From: Shewanella aestuarii
GTDB taxonomy: Bacteria; Pseudomonadota; Gammaproteobacteria; Enterobacterales; Shewanellaceae
Assembly: GCF_011765625.1 (NCBI RefSeq)
Contig: NZ_CP050313.1
Location: 3,096,501-3,160,500 of the forward strand
DNA: 64,000 bases
Reading direction: 5' to 3'
Shown here: positions 47,152 to 57,385 of the stretch, piece after piece
Numbering within the stretch: position 1 is the stretch's first letter
Layout: each line of letters opens with the position of its first letter
The notes under the pieces: generated by a model
Database searches by the model: none
Told to the model about the DNA's origin: nothing
What the model saw: the letters and a program-made list of their open reading frames with translations, nothing else
Position numbers and translations under genes: made by a program

Positions 47152-47793
47152 CTAAGCTTGCTCTTGTGCCGCTTTCGCAACTGGCTCAGTTTTGGCCAAG
47201 GCTGATTGTAATGCTGCCCGAGTGAGCAATCTATCTCGGTAAGCTGTTAATTTGGGAGGGATAGTTTGATCAAATGCAGTTGCCCACATTAATGTATGAG
47301 TGAGTAAAATATCGGCCGTAGTGAATTGCTCACCCAATAAATAGCCTGATTCTGGTACTTGGTTTTCGGCTAAAGCCGCTGCTTTATCAAACTCCCATTT
47401 GGCAACAGGTAACATCTCAGCAAGACGTTGCTCCTCCGGCAAAGCAAAGCGATGCTTACCCATACTCCAAAGCGCCTGCTCGAGCTCACAAATAATAAAA
47501 CTCACCCACTGATGATAAATAGCGGATTGCTGGGTACCTCTGGCGGGTAGGAATTTATCATGACCATACTTTTCAGCAAGATATTGCACAATGGCCGCAG
47601 ATTCGGTCATCACAAAGCCATCTTCTTCAATCACAGGCATTTTCCCGCTTGGGTTTAACGCCAAAAACTCAGCACTGCGATTTTCTCCTTTAGCAAAATT
47701 TAAAAAGCGAAACTGCCATTCAATTCCTAACTCTTCTAACATCCAAGACACGCGTAATGCGCGGCTTCGCGGAGTACCATGTAATGTGATCAT
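47152..47793 (-). CDS. Glutathione S-transferase family protein
   Basis: A 213-residue protein with the N-terminal thioredoxin-like GST domain (MITLHGTPRSRALRVSWMLEELG, NPSGKMPVIEEDGFVMTESAAIVQYLAEKYG) and an all-helical C-terminal domain (FTTADILLTHTLMWA). It should bind glutathione in the cytoplasm. The substrate is unknown. It is preceded on the same strand by a TonB receptor but a terminator lies between them. Confidence 0.9.
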   Translation of the reverse strand: MITLHGTPRSRALRVSWMLEELGIEWQFRFLNFAKGENRSAEFLALNPSGKMPVIEEDGFVMTESAAIVQYLAEKYGHDKFLPARGTQQSAIYHQWVSFIICELEQALWSMGKHRFALPEEQRLAEMLPVAKWEFDKAAALAENQVPESGYLLGEQFTTADILLTHTLMWATAFDQTIPPKLTAYRDRLLTRAALQSALAKTEPVAKAAQEQA

Positions 47794-47813
47794 TGTGTTT
47801 ACCTGTATGTAAT

Positions 47814-47850
47814 AAAAAAGCCGTATTACTCAATATAAAAGTAATACGGC
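47814..47850 (-). terminator. Terminator of the TonB receptor gene
   Basis: GCCGTATTAC and GTAATACGGC (47820-47829 with 47841-47850) form a perfect 10-bp stem; on the minus strand it is followed by TTTTTT, 24 bp after the receptor stop. Confidence 0.88.
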
Positions 47851-47873
47851 CCAATAGCTAATAAGTCATTATA

Positions 47874-50468
47874 TTAAAAGTTCATTGTTAGCTTTGTATA
47901 AATATATCGCCCTAAAGGATTATGGATTGATTGCACATAACCATAAAGATCTGAATCGCCATCACCAATTGCAAATGGTGGTTCTTCATCAAATACATTA
48001 TTTACACCAACAGTTAACTTGAATGTTTCAGAGAAACGATAAGCTCCTTGTAAATCGACAATAATTTGCGAATCAACCATACGAGACTGATTATCTTCAA
48101 AGTCTAAAACACCATCAAAATCAATGTCTGGCGTATCCTCAAACTCACCAACATAGGTTAGGTTTAGATTCGCAGAAAAGTCATCTTTACTCCAGTTAGC
48201 AGTAGCTAGCCAGCGGTATTCAGGAAACTTATATTCACCGGTATAATCCAAGTTATCTTTTTCAAATTTATCTAAGTAACTCCACTCAAGACCAAATTTA
48301 ATATCACCATAATCATCAAGCTCTAAAGCATAATGACTTGAAATATCGACACCTCGTACATCTTGAGAGCTTAAGTTAATAAAGCTTGAATGAATAACAT
48401 CGATAGTACCGAATGTTTGGCCCACAGGAGCAGGTAGACGTTCACACACCGTACTATTTTGATCATTACAATGCGCGGTATAAATATCACCTAAAGGCTG
48501 TTTATCGATTTTATTATCTTGTTGAATGCTCCAAACATCAAAACCAATGTCAAACTTTTCATACGGGGCCCAAATCATGCCCACGTTCCAAGTTTCAGAC
48601 TCTTCCGCATCTAGATCTGGGTTACCAGCAAATTCAGTGTTGTAATCTAGGGCGGTACAATCTACACCGTCAGCCTCACAGCGATAGGTATCAATAAAGA
48701 AATTACTTTCTTGCGAAGGCCCTAAACCAATTTGTGCTAATGAAGGTGCTCTAAAACCAGTAGCCCAAGAACCACGAGCACTCAGATTATCAGTTATTCC
48801 CCACATAAACGCTGCTTTTGGATTAAAGGTTGAACCAAAATCACTGTAATGATCATAGCGACCAGCAAGTTGTAATTCAAAGTTATCTGCAACAGGAATA
48901 GAAAATTCTACATAGCCAGCATATTGATCGCGATCCGCTTTCGCAGAAACCGCTTCAGTACCAAAAATTAGCCCACGTTGAAATTGCTCATCAGGTGTGT
49001 CCGATACATCCTCTTCACGATACTCAACACCAGCAGCCATCATGACGTCTCGATCACCAATTGTGAATGCTTGGCCAGTAATGTTCGCATCAAATGAAGT
49101 CATATGTGACTCACCTTGGCGCACTAAACTAGTCGTAATATCGTCGATAACATCTTGAGAGTTATACGTGCCTCCAAAAGGATTATATCGACCAGCATCT
49201 ATTTCACGCTGTAAATAATCAACTCGCACCCAACCTTGCGTGCGATCCCCCTGCTGAGTAGACTCACTTCTACCTCGCTGTACAGATGCCTCCCAATCCC
49301 AATCGTTTACAACGCCACGAAGACCAGCCACCATTCTTAATGTATCTGACTCGATATCCCAACGACGAGCTCCAGCATCTACGGGTCTGAATCGACCAAT
49401 TTCAATGTCTTTTCCAAACGGATTATTTGGATGAGTTCCCGGAACAGTTAAACCAGCAGATTCATCTAGAGGTGTCGCTGCACCTCCAGCTTCTGAAGTA
49501 TTATGTTGAACCGCAACCTCTAAGAAACCCGTTACATTTTCAGCAAAAATATATTCAAATTGACCAATAAACCCAACTCGCTCGGCTTCTGGAATCGTCA
49601 GGTTATAAGGGCCATAATCGAATAAACAACTACCACTAGCCGTTGCATTTTCTGGTGGACAATCAGGATCAATGGTTTTCACGCCATCGACATAAAAGTA
49701 ACCAGGGAAACCACGAGATGAGCGGAAGTCCTCTCCACCATAAGGCGATTGATTAGCAGTACCAAACCTCCCCATTTCACTCGCTGCTAAGCGATTATTG
49801 TTGAAATAATCAACAATGACAGACGCGCTCCCTTTTTCACCTGTTATGCCCCAGACTAAACTGGCAGTTGTTTCGTCATAATCTGAACCTGACGCGCCAC
49901 CATATCCAAGGTTGAGCTCTAGACCCTCAATATTTTTACGCAAAACAATATTTACCACACCAGCAATAGCATCTGAGCCGTAAATAGCTGAAGCGCCATC
50001 TTTCAAAATATCAATACGCTCAATAGCCGAAACAGGGATATTATTAATATCAACAAATGAGTTGGTAATTCCTTCAGCAAAAGAACTTGTCGCAACTCGA
50101 CGGCCGTTAATCAGCACTAAAGTGGCATCCGCTCCCATCCCTCTCAAACTGATAGCTGCGCCACCATTTGCAGTAGAATCTTGACTATTACCTCTTGTCG
50201 AAAAAGTGCCTGCACCAGCTGCAGGCATCTTTTCAAGCAATTGCTGAAGATTATCAAAACCCATATTAGCAATATCATCTTTGTTCAATGACTGTATTGG
50301 CGACGGGCCTTCAATATCAGTTCGCTTAATACGGGAGCCAGTTACTTCGATTTTTTCTATTTGCTTAGCTTCGGTTGATTCCGCAGCATGAGAAACAAAA
50401 GTAGTTGGTGCTAAGGTTAACGAAATTGCCACAGCGCAGGCGCTGCGTAGTAGGTGAGGTCTTTTCAT
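47874..50468 (-). CDS. TonB-dependent outer-membrane receptor
   Basis: An 864-residue receptor: signal peptide (cleavage near SHAAES), TonB box-like IEKIEVTGSRIKRTDIEG, a plug domain (about 50-170, with LRGMGADATLVLINGRRVA and DILKDGASAIYGSDAIAGVVNIVL), and a 22-strand-type barrel ending in IYTKLTMNF. The GSRIKRTD start and large size place it with the Oar-like/peptide-or-glycan receptors common in Alteromonadales, so iron is not the default substrate. No adjacent hydrolase or transporter indicates a ligand. Confidence 0.9.
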   Translation of the reverse strand: MKRPHLLRSACAVAISLTLAPTTFVSHAAESTEAKQIEKIEVTGSRIKRTDIEGPSPIQSLNKDDIANMGFDNLQQLLEKMPAAGAGTFSTRGNSQDSTANGGAAISLRGMGADATLVLINGRRVATSSFAEGITNSFVDINNIPVSAIERIDILKDGASAIYGSDAIAGVVNIVLRKNIEGLELNLGYGGASGSDYDETTASLVWGITGEKGSASVIVDYFNNNRLAASEMGRFGTANQSPYGGEDFRSSRGFPGYFYVDGVKTIDPDCPPENATASGSCLFDYGPYNLTIPEAERVGFIGQFEYIFAENVTGFLEVAVQHNTSEAGGAATPLDESAGLTVPGTHPNNPFGKDIEIGRFRPVDAGARRWDIESDTLRMVAGLRGVVNDWDWEASVQRGRSESTQQGDRTQGWVRVDYLQREIDAGRYNPFGGTYNSQDVIDDITTSLVRQGESHMTSFDANITGQAFTIGDRDVMMAAGVEYREEDVSDTPDEQFQRGLIFGTEAVSAKADRDQYAGYVEFSIPVADNFELQLAGRYDHYSDFGSTFNPKAAFMWGITDNLSARGSWATGFRAPSLAQIGLGPSQESNFFIDTYRCEADGVDCTALDYNTEFAGNPDLDAEESETWNVGMIWAPYEKFDIGFDVWSIQQDNKIDKQPLGDIYTAHCNDQNSTVCERLPAPVGQTFGTIDVIHSSFINLSSQDVRGVDISSHYALELDDYGDIKFGLEWSYLDKFEKDNLDYTGEYKFPEYRWLATANWSKDDFSANLNLTYVGEFEDTPDIDFDGVLDFEDNQSRMVDSQIIVDLQGAYRFSETFKLTVGVNNVFDEEPPFAIGDGDSDLYGYVQSIHNPLGRYIYTKLTMNF

Positions 50469-50709
50469 GATCTTCCTTAATATAATATTTAAATACTTTT
50501 ATTTTAATAAGTTACTCGACATCATTTTCGAGCAATGCTTTTATGTTAAGCCATCACTAAATTAGAGCTTTGATTCAAAATGTCAATAAACAACAAACTA
50601 AAATGTTAAATATTTGTGTAACCAGCAGTTTTGCTATGTAACAATTTGTGGCAAGCTAAGCTCATAAAAAATATAAGTAAAATTTTTAATTACCTACGAG
50701 TACCAGTAA

Positions 50710-51978
50710 ATGTCATCCAGCCACATCATTAAACATCCATCTAAAGTGATACGTTTTAGGCAAGGTATTGCTAACCTTGGGCCAGGCATTTTGATGGCTG
50801 CTGCGGCTATTGGGGCTTCGCACCTTGTCGCATCAACTCGCGCTGGTGCTGAATATGGCTGGCAACTGGCTTGGTTAGTGTTAGCGGTAAACTTGGTTAA
50901 ATATCCCTTTTTTGCTGCAGGCGCACGTTACACAGCAGCCACAGGTGAGAGTTTATTACATGGCTACCAACGTCAAGGTAAAGGCTATTTAGTCCTGTTT
51001 AGTCTGCTCAATAGTGTTGCCGCGGTAGCCAGTACCGCTGGCGTGTGTATGTTAACTGCAGCGCTGCTGACTCAGTTTGTTCCCTTATCGATTGATATTC
51101 TTGCTGCATTAGTGTTAGTCAGTTCACTGTTGTTATTGATAATCGGTCATTACAAATGGCTAGATAGCATCACTAAAATCATTATGTTCACGCTAACGCT
51201 AACCACCTTGATTGCAGTTGTGTTGGCTTGGGCGCATCAATGGGGTCAGCCACAAATCACATCAACAGCCGATGCGTGGCAATGGGCTAATGTTGGTTTT
51301 TTAGTTGCAATGATGGGCTGGATGCCTGCCCCTATTGAGGTAAGTACTTGGAACTCAGTGTGGTTACTCGAAAAACAAAAATCACAATCGATTAATGCCA
51401 AACAAGCAGTTTTTGACTTCAATTTAGGTTATGTCACCACAGCGATACTTGCGCTAGTCTTTTTAGCGTTAGGCGCGTTAGTGATGCATGGTTCTGGTGA
51501 ACAATTCTCTGATTCTGGATCGCAATTTGCCAACCAGTTAATCAGCCTTTATAGCCAAGTAATGGGCGAACATAGTCGCTATTTGATTGCCACAGTTGCC
51601 CTACTGTGTATTTTTAGTACCACAGTTACCGTCATCGATGGCTATAGCCGCACGTTAAATCTGGCGTGGCAATTGCTAAATAAATCTGCTGATTCATCAT
51701 TAAGACTAAACAGTATTATGTTATTTATCAGCTTATTAGGCCTAGGGTTAATATTATTTTTTAAAGGTGCGTTATTGCCACTACTTGAATTTGTGATGAT
51801 ATTAGCTTTTATGACCACGGTTATTTTTGCTTGGCTAAACTTTCGTTTGATGACGAGTAAGCATCTGCCTAAACATCACAGATATGGGCCTAATATGGTG
51901 CGGTTGTCGTGGTTAGGGCTAATTTATTTTATCGGCTTTTCAAGCATTTTTATCTTTTGGTATTTAACCAAACTGTAA
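50710..51978 (+). CDS. Divergent NRAMP-family transporter
   Basis: A 422-residue membrane protein with about 11 helices and the overall NRAMP fold (NLGPGILMAAAAIGASHLVASTRAGAEYGWQL in helix 1, a long loop with YVTTAILALVF in the middle). The metal-binding motifs are changed: DPGN of helix 1 reads IGASH, and the MPH of helix 6 reads MPAP. It therefore belongs to a non-canonical branch and may not carry Mn or Fe. The transported ion is unknown. Confidence 0.8.
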   Translation: MSSSHIIKHPSKVIRFRQGIANLGPGILMAAAAIGASHLVASTRAGAEYGWQLAWLVLAVNLVKYPFFAAGARYTAATGESLLHGYQRQGKGYLVLFSLLNSVAAVASTAGVCMLTAALLTQFVPLSIDILAALVLVSSLLLLIIGHYKWLDSITKIIMFTLTLTTLIAVVLAWAHQWGQPQITSTADAWQWANVGFLVAMMGWMPAPIEVSTWNSVWLLEKQKSQSINAKQAVFDFNLGYVTTAILALVFLALGALVMHGSGEQFSDSGSQFANQLISLYSQVMGEHSRYLIATVALLCIFSTTVTVIDGYSRTLNLAWQLLNKSADSSLRLNSIMLFISLLGLGLILFFKGALLPLLEFVMILAFMTTVIFAWLNFRLMTSKHLPKHHRYGPNMVRLSWLGLIYFIGFSSIFIFWYLTKL

Positions 51979-52000
51979 AACAGTATTCACCTTGGCAAAA

Positions 52001-52099
52001 ATGTCTGAAGTAATTCTTATAGAATTAACCGATATGTCGCGCGTATTTGGTATTCATGATGATATACGTCAAGCGTTACGTAAAATTATCCAGCAATAA
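52001..52099 (+). CDS. Possible 32-residue ORF
   Basis: An ATG-to-TAA frame of 33 codons lies between the NRAMP gene and yehS. The sequence is amphipathic and charged, without membrane segments. The ribosome site is weak and no family is recognised, so it may be chance or a gene remnant. Confidence 0.25.
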   Translation: MSEVILIELTDMSRVFGIHDDIRQALRKIIQQ

Positions 52100-52175
52100 T
52101 CATACTGAAATGCGCTATAATAGGAGGGCTAAATAAAGCATTCACATAACTCGCGCAGCCGCGCCAGAGAGAACT

Positions 52176-52640
52176 ATGATAAACAACGATATTCTTCGCC
52201 GTATTCGCTTCATCTTTGACTATTCAAATGCAAAAATGGTCCACATTTTTGCTGCAGCTAATGCTGAAGTCAGCACTGACAATATTATTGCTATGCTTAA
52301 AAAAGAAGAAGAACCCGGTTACCAAGCCATTAATGACAGCCTTATGTGCCAATTTTTAGATGGATTGATTATTACGAACCGTGGCTTACAAGAAGGTGCA
52401 ACAGTGCCAAGCCCAGTTAAAAATTTAAACAACAACTTAATGTTTAAAAAACTGCGCGTCGCACTCACCTTAAAAGAAGAGGATATTATTAGCCTTTTAG
52501 GCTTAGCTGAATTTTCAATTACTAAGTCAGAATTAGGCGCGCTATTCCGTAGCCCAGACCACAAAAACTTTAAAGCTTGTGGCGATCAAATTTTACGTAA
52601 CTTTTTAAAAGGTTTATCAATCAAACACCGTGGCATGTAA
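52176..52640 (+). CDS. yehS: YehS-like DUF1456 protein
   Basis: A 154-residue protein built of two similar halves, each beginning with a short helix set (NNDILRRIRFIFDYSNAKMVHIFAAAN and NNNLMFKKLRVALTLKEEDIISLLGLA) and each ending with a phrase like FLDGLIITNRG or FLKGLSIKHRG. This duplicated arrangement is DUF1456. Function unknown; the fold suggests nucleic-acid or protein binding. Confidence 0.88.
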   Translation: MINNDILRRIRFIFDYSNAKMVHIFAAANAEVSTDNIIAMLKKEEEPGYQAINDSLMCQFLDGLIITNRGLQEGATVPSPVKNLNNNLMFKKLRVALTLKEEDIISLLGLAEFSITKSELGALFRSPDHKNFKACGDQILRNFLKGLSIKHRGM

Positions 52641-52660
52641 CTAGATTGGTCAACGACTTT

Positions 52661-52688
52661 AAATGCACTGCTTTGTCAGTGCATTTTT
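52661..52688 (+). terminator. Terminator after yehS
   Basis: AAATGCACTG (52661-52670) pairs with CAGTGCATTT (52677-52686) over a 6-base loop and is followed by TTTG. Confidence 0.85.
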
Positions 52689-52816
52689 GTATCTATTCAA
52701 ACACCCATCAATGAAAAAAATGTGAATTTACTCACTAAACAGACCACAAAAATTGCTAGTCATGTTAATCTACGCCATCTAAAAACCTAACTAACATCAA
52801 ACAAAAAAGGTTACCC

Positions 52817-54505
52817 ATGGACGATAATAAACGCCCCCTCTATCTTCCTTTTGCAGGACCTGCAATTCTTGAATCTCCTCTGCTAAATAAAGGCACCGCC
52901 TTTACTGAAGATGAGCGAATTTCTTTCAATCTTGAAGGATTATTACCTTGGGTAATCGAAACCATTGACGAGCAAGTGTCTAGAGCCTACGAGCAGTTTG
53001 CTAGCTTTAATAATGATCTCGATAAACATATCTATCTGCGAAACATTCAAGACACCAATGAAACGCTCTTTTATAGCCTGCTGCGCAGTAACATTAAAGA
53101 AATGATGCCCATCATTTATACCCCAACAGTGGGGCTAGCGTGTGAGCGTTTTTCGAAAAACTACCGTCGTAATCGTGGCTTATTTATTTCATATCCTAAC
53201 AAAGACCGCATTGACGATATTTTAAATAACTCTACTCGCCATAAAGTAAAAGTGATTGTGGTCACTGATGGCGAACGCATTCTTGGTCTTGGCGATCAAG
53301 GTATTGGCGGCATGGGGATCCCAATTGGTAAATTGTCTTTATACACTAGCTGTGGTGGTATAAGCCCTGCGTATTGTTTATCTGTGACTTTAGATGTTGG
53401 CACAGATAACCCGCAGCTATTAGAAGACCCAATGTATATGGGTTGGCGCCACCAGCGAGTTGGCGGTGAAGAATATAAAGACTTTGTTGAAGCCTTTATG
53501 CAAGCGGTAAGTCGACGCTGGCCTGATGCACTGATCCAGTTTGAAGATTTTGCACAAAAAAATGCCATGCCTTTATTAGAGCGCTACAAAGATCAATACT
53601 GCTGCTTTAACGATGATATTCAAGGCACCGCCGCGGTAACAGTTGGGTCATTGCTTGCTGCGTGTAAAGCGGCTAAAACAGAGCTTAACAAACAGCGAGT
53701 AGTATTCTTAGGTGCGGGAAGTGCTGGCTGCGGTATCGCCGAAGCCATTATTGCGCAAATGGTGTCGGAAGGTATCAGCGATGAGCAAGCTCGATCGCAA
53801 GTATTTATGGTCGATCGCTGGGGCTTGTTAATGGACAACATGCCAAATTTATTGGCGTTCCAAACCAAACTCGCTCAACCGGTATCCACCATTGAAAAGT
53901 GGGATAACTACAGTGAGAACGTATCACTGCTAAATGTAGTAAATAATGCTAAACCGACAGTATTAATTGGTGTTTCTGGTGCGCCGGGCTTATTCACGGA
54001 AGAAGTGATTAAAGCCATGCATAGCCATTGCCCAAGGCCGATTATTTTCCCACTGTCTAACCCAACTAGCCGAGTAGAAGCCACCCCAAAAGATATTTTG
54101 CATTGGACCGCAGGCCAAGCCTTAGTGGCTACAGGCAGCCCATTTGAAGATGTGGTTATTAACGAACAAACCTTTGAAATTGCTCAGTGTAACAACAGCT
54201 TTATCTTCCCGGGTATTGGTCTTGGTGTTTTATCATGTGGCGCAAAACGTGTGTCTGATGAAATGCTAATGGCATCAAGCCGTGCTTTATCTGAGTGTTC
54301 ACCCCTTGGTAATACCGGAGAAGGTGCGCTTTTGCCTAATCTTGACGATATTCAGAAAGTCAGTAAACACATTGCTTTTGCGGTGGCTAAAGTAGCCATT
54401 GAACAAGGTTTAGCATTGCCTTGTACCGATGAGTTACTAAAGCAAGCCATTGAAGATAACTTTTGGGAACCTGAATATCGCCGTTATCGTCGCACTGCAT
54501 TCTAG
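52817..54505 (+). CDS. maeA: NAD-dependent malic enzyme
   Basis: A 562-residue malate dehydrogenase (oxaloacetate-decarboxylating) producing pyruvate, CO2 and NADH. Signatures: [40 protein letters not shown], the metal site FEDFAQKNA and [13 protein letters not shown], and the dinucleotide fold [15 protein letters not shown]. Length and motifs match E. coli MaeA/SfcA; NAD preference is inferred from that similarity. The ATG is preceded by AAAAAGG. Confidence 0.94.
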   Translation: MDDNKRPLYLPFAGPAILESPLLNKGTAFTEDERISFNLEGLLPWVIETIDEQVSRAYEQFASFNNDLDKHIYLRNIQDTNETLFYSLLRSNIKEMMPIIYTPTVGLACERFSKNYRRNRGLFISYPNKDRIDDILNNSTRHKVKVIVVTDGERILGLGDQGIGGMGIPIGKLSLYTSCGGISPAYCLSVTLDVGTDNPQLLEDPMYMGWRHQRVGGEEYKDFVEAFMQAVSRRWPDALIQFEDFAQKNAMPLLERYKDQYCCFNDDIQGTAAVTVGSLLAACKAAKTELNKQRVVFLGAGSAGCGIAEAIIAQMVSEGISDEQARSQVFMVDRWGLLMDNMPNLLAFQTKLAQPVSTIEKWDNYSENVSLLNVVNNAKPTVLIGVSGAPGLFTEEVIKAMHSHCPRPIIFPLSNPTSRVEATPKDILHWTAGQALVATGSPFEDVVINEQTFEIAQCNNSFIFPGIGLGVLSCGAKRVSDEMLMASSRALSECSPLGNTGEGALLPNLDDIQKVSKHIAFAVAKVAIEQGLALPCTDELLKQAIEDNFWEPEYRRYRRTAF

Positions 54506-54565
54506 CTTTTAGTTTGTCGCTTTGGCGATCAAGCCAAAAGACTCGACAATTTAATTGACGCAATA

Positions 54566-54595
54566 AAAATCCCAGCAGGCGCTGGGATTTTTTTA
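54566..54595. terminator. Terminator between maeA and the DUF3069-like gene
   Basis: AAAATCCCAGC (54566-54576) pairs with GCTGGGATTTT (54581-54591) over AGGC and is followed by T residues. It sits between converging genes; A residues on the left make it usable in both directions. Confidence 0.88.
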
Positions 54596-54619
54596 AACAA
54601 TCGTTTAATGCTAGCTGAA

Positions 54620-55054
54620 TTAGTCAGCCATGACCTGTTTGAAACTATTGAGCATCGAGCGATCAGTACGAGCTTTTTTCAATTTACGTAAACACTCTTT
54701 TAAAGACTGCTCTGCTAAACGACCAAACACACCGTCATATTCATTATTATTCATTTCTTCTTCAGAATCAGCGCTATCCGCAATCTCTTGAGCCACACGG
54801 CTTAACTGCATCCAAGCATTAGCAATATAAAATCCATGAAACTCAGCTTGGGTAAACAATTTTTGCGCACTAGCCGGTAAACCGTCCCAGGCTTGCTGAA
54901 AAAGGCCGGCTTTATCGGCTAATAATTCAACTAACAAGCCATCATAAGCTTCAAGTAATGTGGCTGGCATTTTATCCATAGGAAGCACTTTATTCGCTAC
55001 GTTATAAGAAACTTGCTTCACAGTCTCTGTGTATTGTTGATCTTTATCGCTCAT
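54620..55054 (-). CDS. DUF3069-like helical protein
   Basis: A 144-residue, mostly helical soluble protein (VSYNVANKVLPMDKMPATLLEAYDGLLVELL, FYIANAWMQLSRVAQEIAD). It contains a short acidic linker (ADSADSEEEMNNNEYDGVF) and a basic C terminus. I associate it with DUF3069 of Shewanella and Vibrio from memory, with moderate certainty. No function is known. Confidence 0.65.
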   Translation of the reverse strand: MSDKDQQYTETVKQVSYNVANKVLPMDKMPATLLEAYDGLLVELLADKAGLFQQAWDGLPASAQKLFTQAEFHGFYIANAWMQLSRVAQEIADSADSEEEMNNNEYDGVFGRLAEQSLKECLRKLKKARTDRSMLNSFKQVMAD

Positions 55055-55350
55055 TACTTTTCTCTTTAATTTAATATCGGCTACTCACCATATTTGTGAT
55101 TATACGCGATTGCAGCCAAACACCACCTTCACAGCCTTAGAAATCCGTTAAAAATTGAGGTGCAAGTCCAGCAAACTTGCATCACAGCTTAATTAATATC
55201 TACCATCACCAATCGAATGGTCGCCTAACAGACAAATGTTCACACAAACCAAAGTTATGGATATTAATTTTACCTTAATCCTTTAACTAAGTTATACTCA
55301 ATTCAAGCAAAAGCTCCCAAAAAATAACAAAAGTTACAAACCAGAACTGG
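55055..55350. other. Intergenic region before the second TPR-GGDEF gene
   Basis: About 296 bp between divergent genes. A hairpin-like pair TGCAAG...CTTGCA lies near 55161-55188. Otherwise only AT-rich promoter-like sequence is visible; no gene is supported. Confidence 0.5.
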
Positions 55351-57246
55351 ATGAATACATTGCCCAATTTCAGCACTCGTTTTATGTCGATCTTTTTTTA
55401 TGCCTTATTGCTGAATATAAGCATCAATGCCAATGCTGCCGCATCCCCAAACCCAACCCGTGCCGATAACATTTTTGACCGAATAGAAAATGGTTTAGTA
55501 AGTACACAATCTGAAATTGACCAATTAATCACTGAGCTTGAAGGCTTAATCGCTGCAGATGATACTCAAAGACAACATCGCTTAGTCCGAACTAAATGCT
55601 GGAATTTTGAAGCCATCACTAACGAACAAATACAGCAAGCCATCGATTACGCCAGCGAACAAATACTGCTTTTTTCTGATCCCGCTCCTTCAATAGTATT
55701 ATCCGATTTGTATTTATGCCGCGGTTGGTACCGGCAAGTTATGTCGAAAGTAGATGAAGCGCTATCAGACTATAATATTGGTATCGAGGCCGCCTACCAG
55801 CTAGAAAACCCTCGCCTTATCGCTGATGGACGCAGTTCTCGTGGTAGCATGTTTTCATATCAGGGCAACTTCACTGCGGCGTTAGAAGACTTAATTACCG
55901 CACAACAACTTTATGAGTCATTAAATATACCTTATTGGGCTTCGTACAACCTAGGTGAACTTGCTTCTACCTACCGCCGTTTAGGCGACTCGGCTACCGC
56001 GTTGAAATACCAACTTGAATTAGAGCAGTACTTCATCGAAACAAATCAAACTTATGATGCTAATGAAGTCAATAATCAAATAGCCTTTTCATTAGAAGAA
56101 TTAGGCGAATACCAGCAAGCAATAGAACGCTATCAAAAAAGTCGTGCATTTTGGTTAAACGAAAACAATAACCTCAACGCGGAAAGCATGTCTATTGATA
56201 TTGCTGGTGCCTTAATAAAGCTCGGTCAATTTGAGCAAGCTAAAACACACCTGCTTCAAGCAGAAACTGTTATTCCGGAGTCTTATGATGGCTCGTTTAG
56301 CTATATGAATTTGTACCTTGCACAGGTGTTTTTTGATGAAGACAACTATGACGAGGCAATAGCGTATTTAGACAAGGCGATCAAATCATTCGCTGTAAGT
56401 CAAAACAGCCGTGGGATCAGCACCAGCTTAAAACTAAAAAGTGACATATTAGGTGAATCACAACAATGGTATGAGGCCTATCAAACACTTTATCAATATG
56501 TTGATTTACACATTAAAATGGATAAAAAACATTTAGCTGATCGCAATGCAGAAATGCAAACCCGCTTTGATACTAACAAAATTAAAAATGAAAACTTAGC
56601 CTTAATAAAGGCATCAAAAGCAAAACAAGCTCAACTTGAGATCATGCAACATAATAAAAACATGCAAATAATTATTACTATTTTGAGTTTAGTGATTTTA
56701 ATTCTAGTGTCTATTTTTGCTTATAAACAAATACTACGTAAACGCTCATTTAAACAACTTGCCTTAACGGACGAATTAACAGGACTCGCCAACCGTCGTT
56801 TCACTTACGACCAAGGTGATGATTTTATCAAGCAGGCTAAAGATGATAACATCCCGTTTTCTATCATTTCGTTTGATGCCGATCATTTCAAACAAGTAAA
56901 CGACAACTTTGGTCATGATATTGGCGATAAGGTATTGGTAAAAATTGCTGAGCTAGCCGTTAGCATGATGCGTGATACCGACATTGTTGGTCGTGTCGGT
57001 GGTGAAGAATATATTGTACTACTACCTAACATTTCACAAGACAAGGCCATAGAAATCGCGCATCGCTTAATCGATATAATCTCTACTTACGATTGGTCGT
57101 TAATTGCCGCTCAATTAACACAAACAGTGAGTGCTGGTGTGGCTTCATTTGAAGATGAACAAGATTTTTCAGCCTTATTGGTAAAAGCAGATAAAGCATT
57201 ATATTTAGCCAAAAATGCAGGCAGAAACTGCGTGAAATCTTTATAA
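55351..57246 (+). CDS. TPR-containing membrane diguanylate cyclase (paralogue 2)
   Basis: A 631-residue protein with the same layout as the gene at 23833-25725: signal/anchor helix, TPR-like periplasmic region, transmembrane helix near residues 441-461 and a GGDEF domain. Long stretches match nearly residue for residue (for example DLITAQQLYESLN). The inhibitory motif RDTD is present, but the active-site motif is GGEEY, with Tyr where GGEEF enzymes have Phe. Activity is plausible but not assured. It stands alone, with 138 bp to queG. Confidence 0.87.
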   Translation: MNTLPNFSTRFMSIFFYALLLNISINANAAASPNPTRADNIFDRIENGLVSTQSEIDQLITELEGLIAADDTQRQHRLVRTKCWNFEAITNEQIQQAIDYASEQILLFSDPAPSIVLSDLYLCRGWYRQVMSKVDEALSDYNIGIEAAYQLENPRLIADGRSSRGSMFSYQGNFTAALEDLITAQQLYESLNIPYWASYNLGELASTYRRLGDSATALKYQLELEQYFIETNQTYDANEVNNQIAFSLEELGEYQQAIERYQKSRAFWLNENNNLNAESMSIDIAGALIKLGQFEQAKTHLLQAETVIPESYDGSFSYMNLYLAQVFFDEDNYDEAIAYLDKAIKSFAVSQNSRGISTSLKLKSDILGESQQWYEAYQTLYQYVDLHIKMDKKHLADRNAEMQTRFDTNKIKNENLALIKASKAKQAQLEIMQHNKNMQIIITILSLVILILVSIFAYKQILRKRSFKQLALTDELTGLANRRFTYDQGDDFIKQAKDDNIPFSIISFDADHFKQVNDNFGHDIGDKVLVKIAELAVSMMRDTDIVGRVGGEEYIVLLPNISQDKAIEIAHRLIDIISTYDWSLIAAQLTQTVSAGVASFEDEQDFSALLVKADKALYLAKNAGRNCVKSL

Positions 57247-57385
57247 ATAAGCCATATTGTAAGTCACCCGTCTAAGCGGGCTTGACCTAACGGACTGATG
57301 ACTTGCTTTATGAGTAATTTCTCCCCTATCGTATTCATAAAGCCGTTATAATAGCACGGTCTAAGGTTAACTTACTGTCACCATA

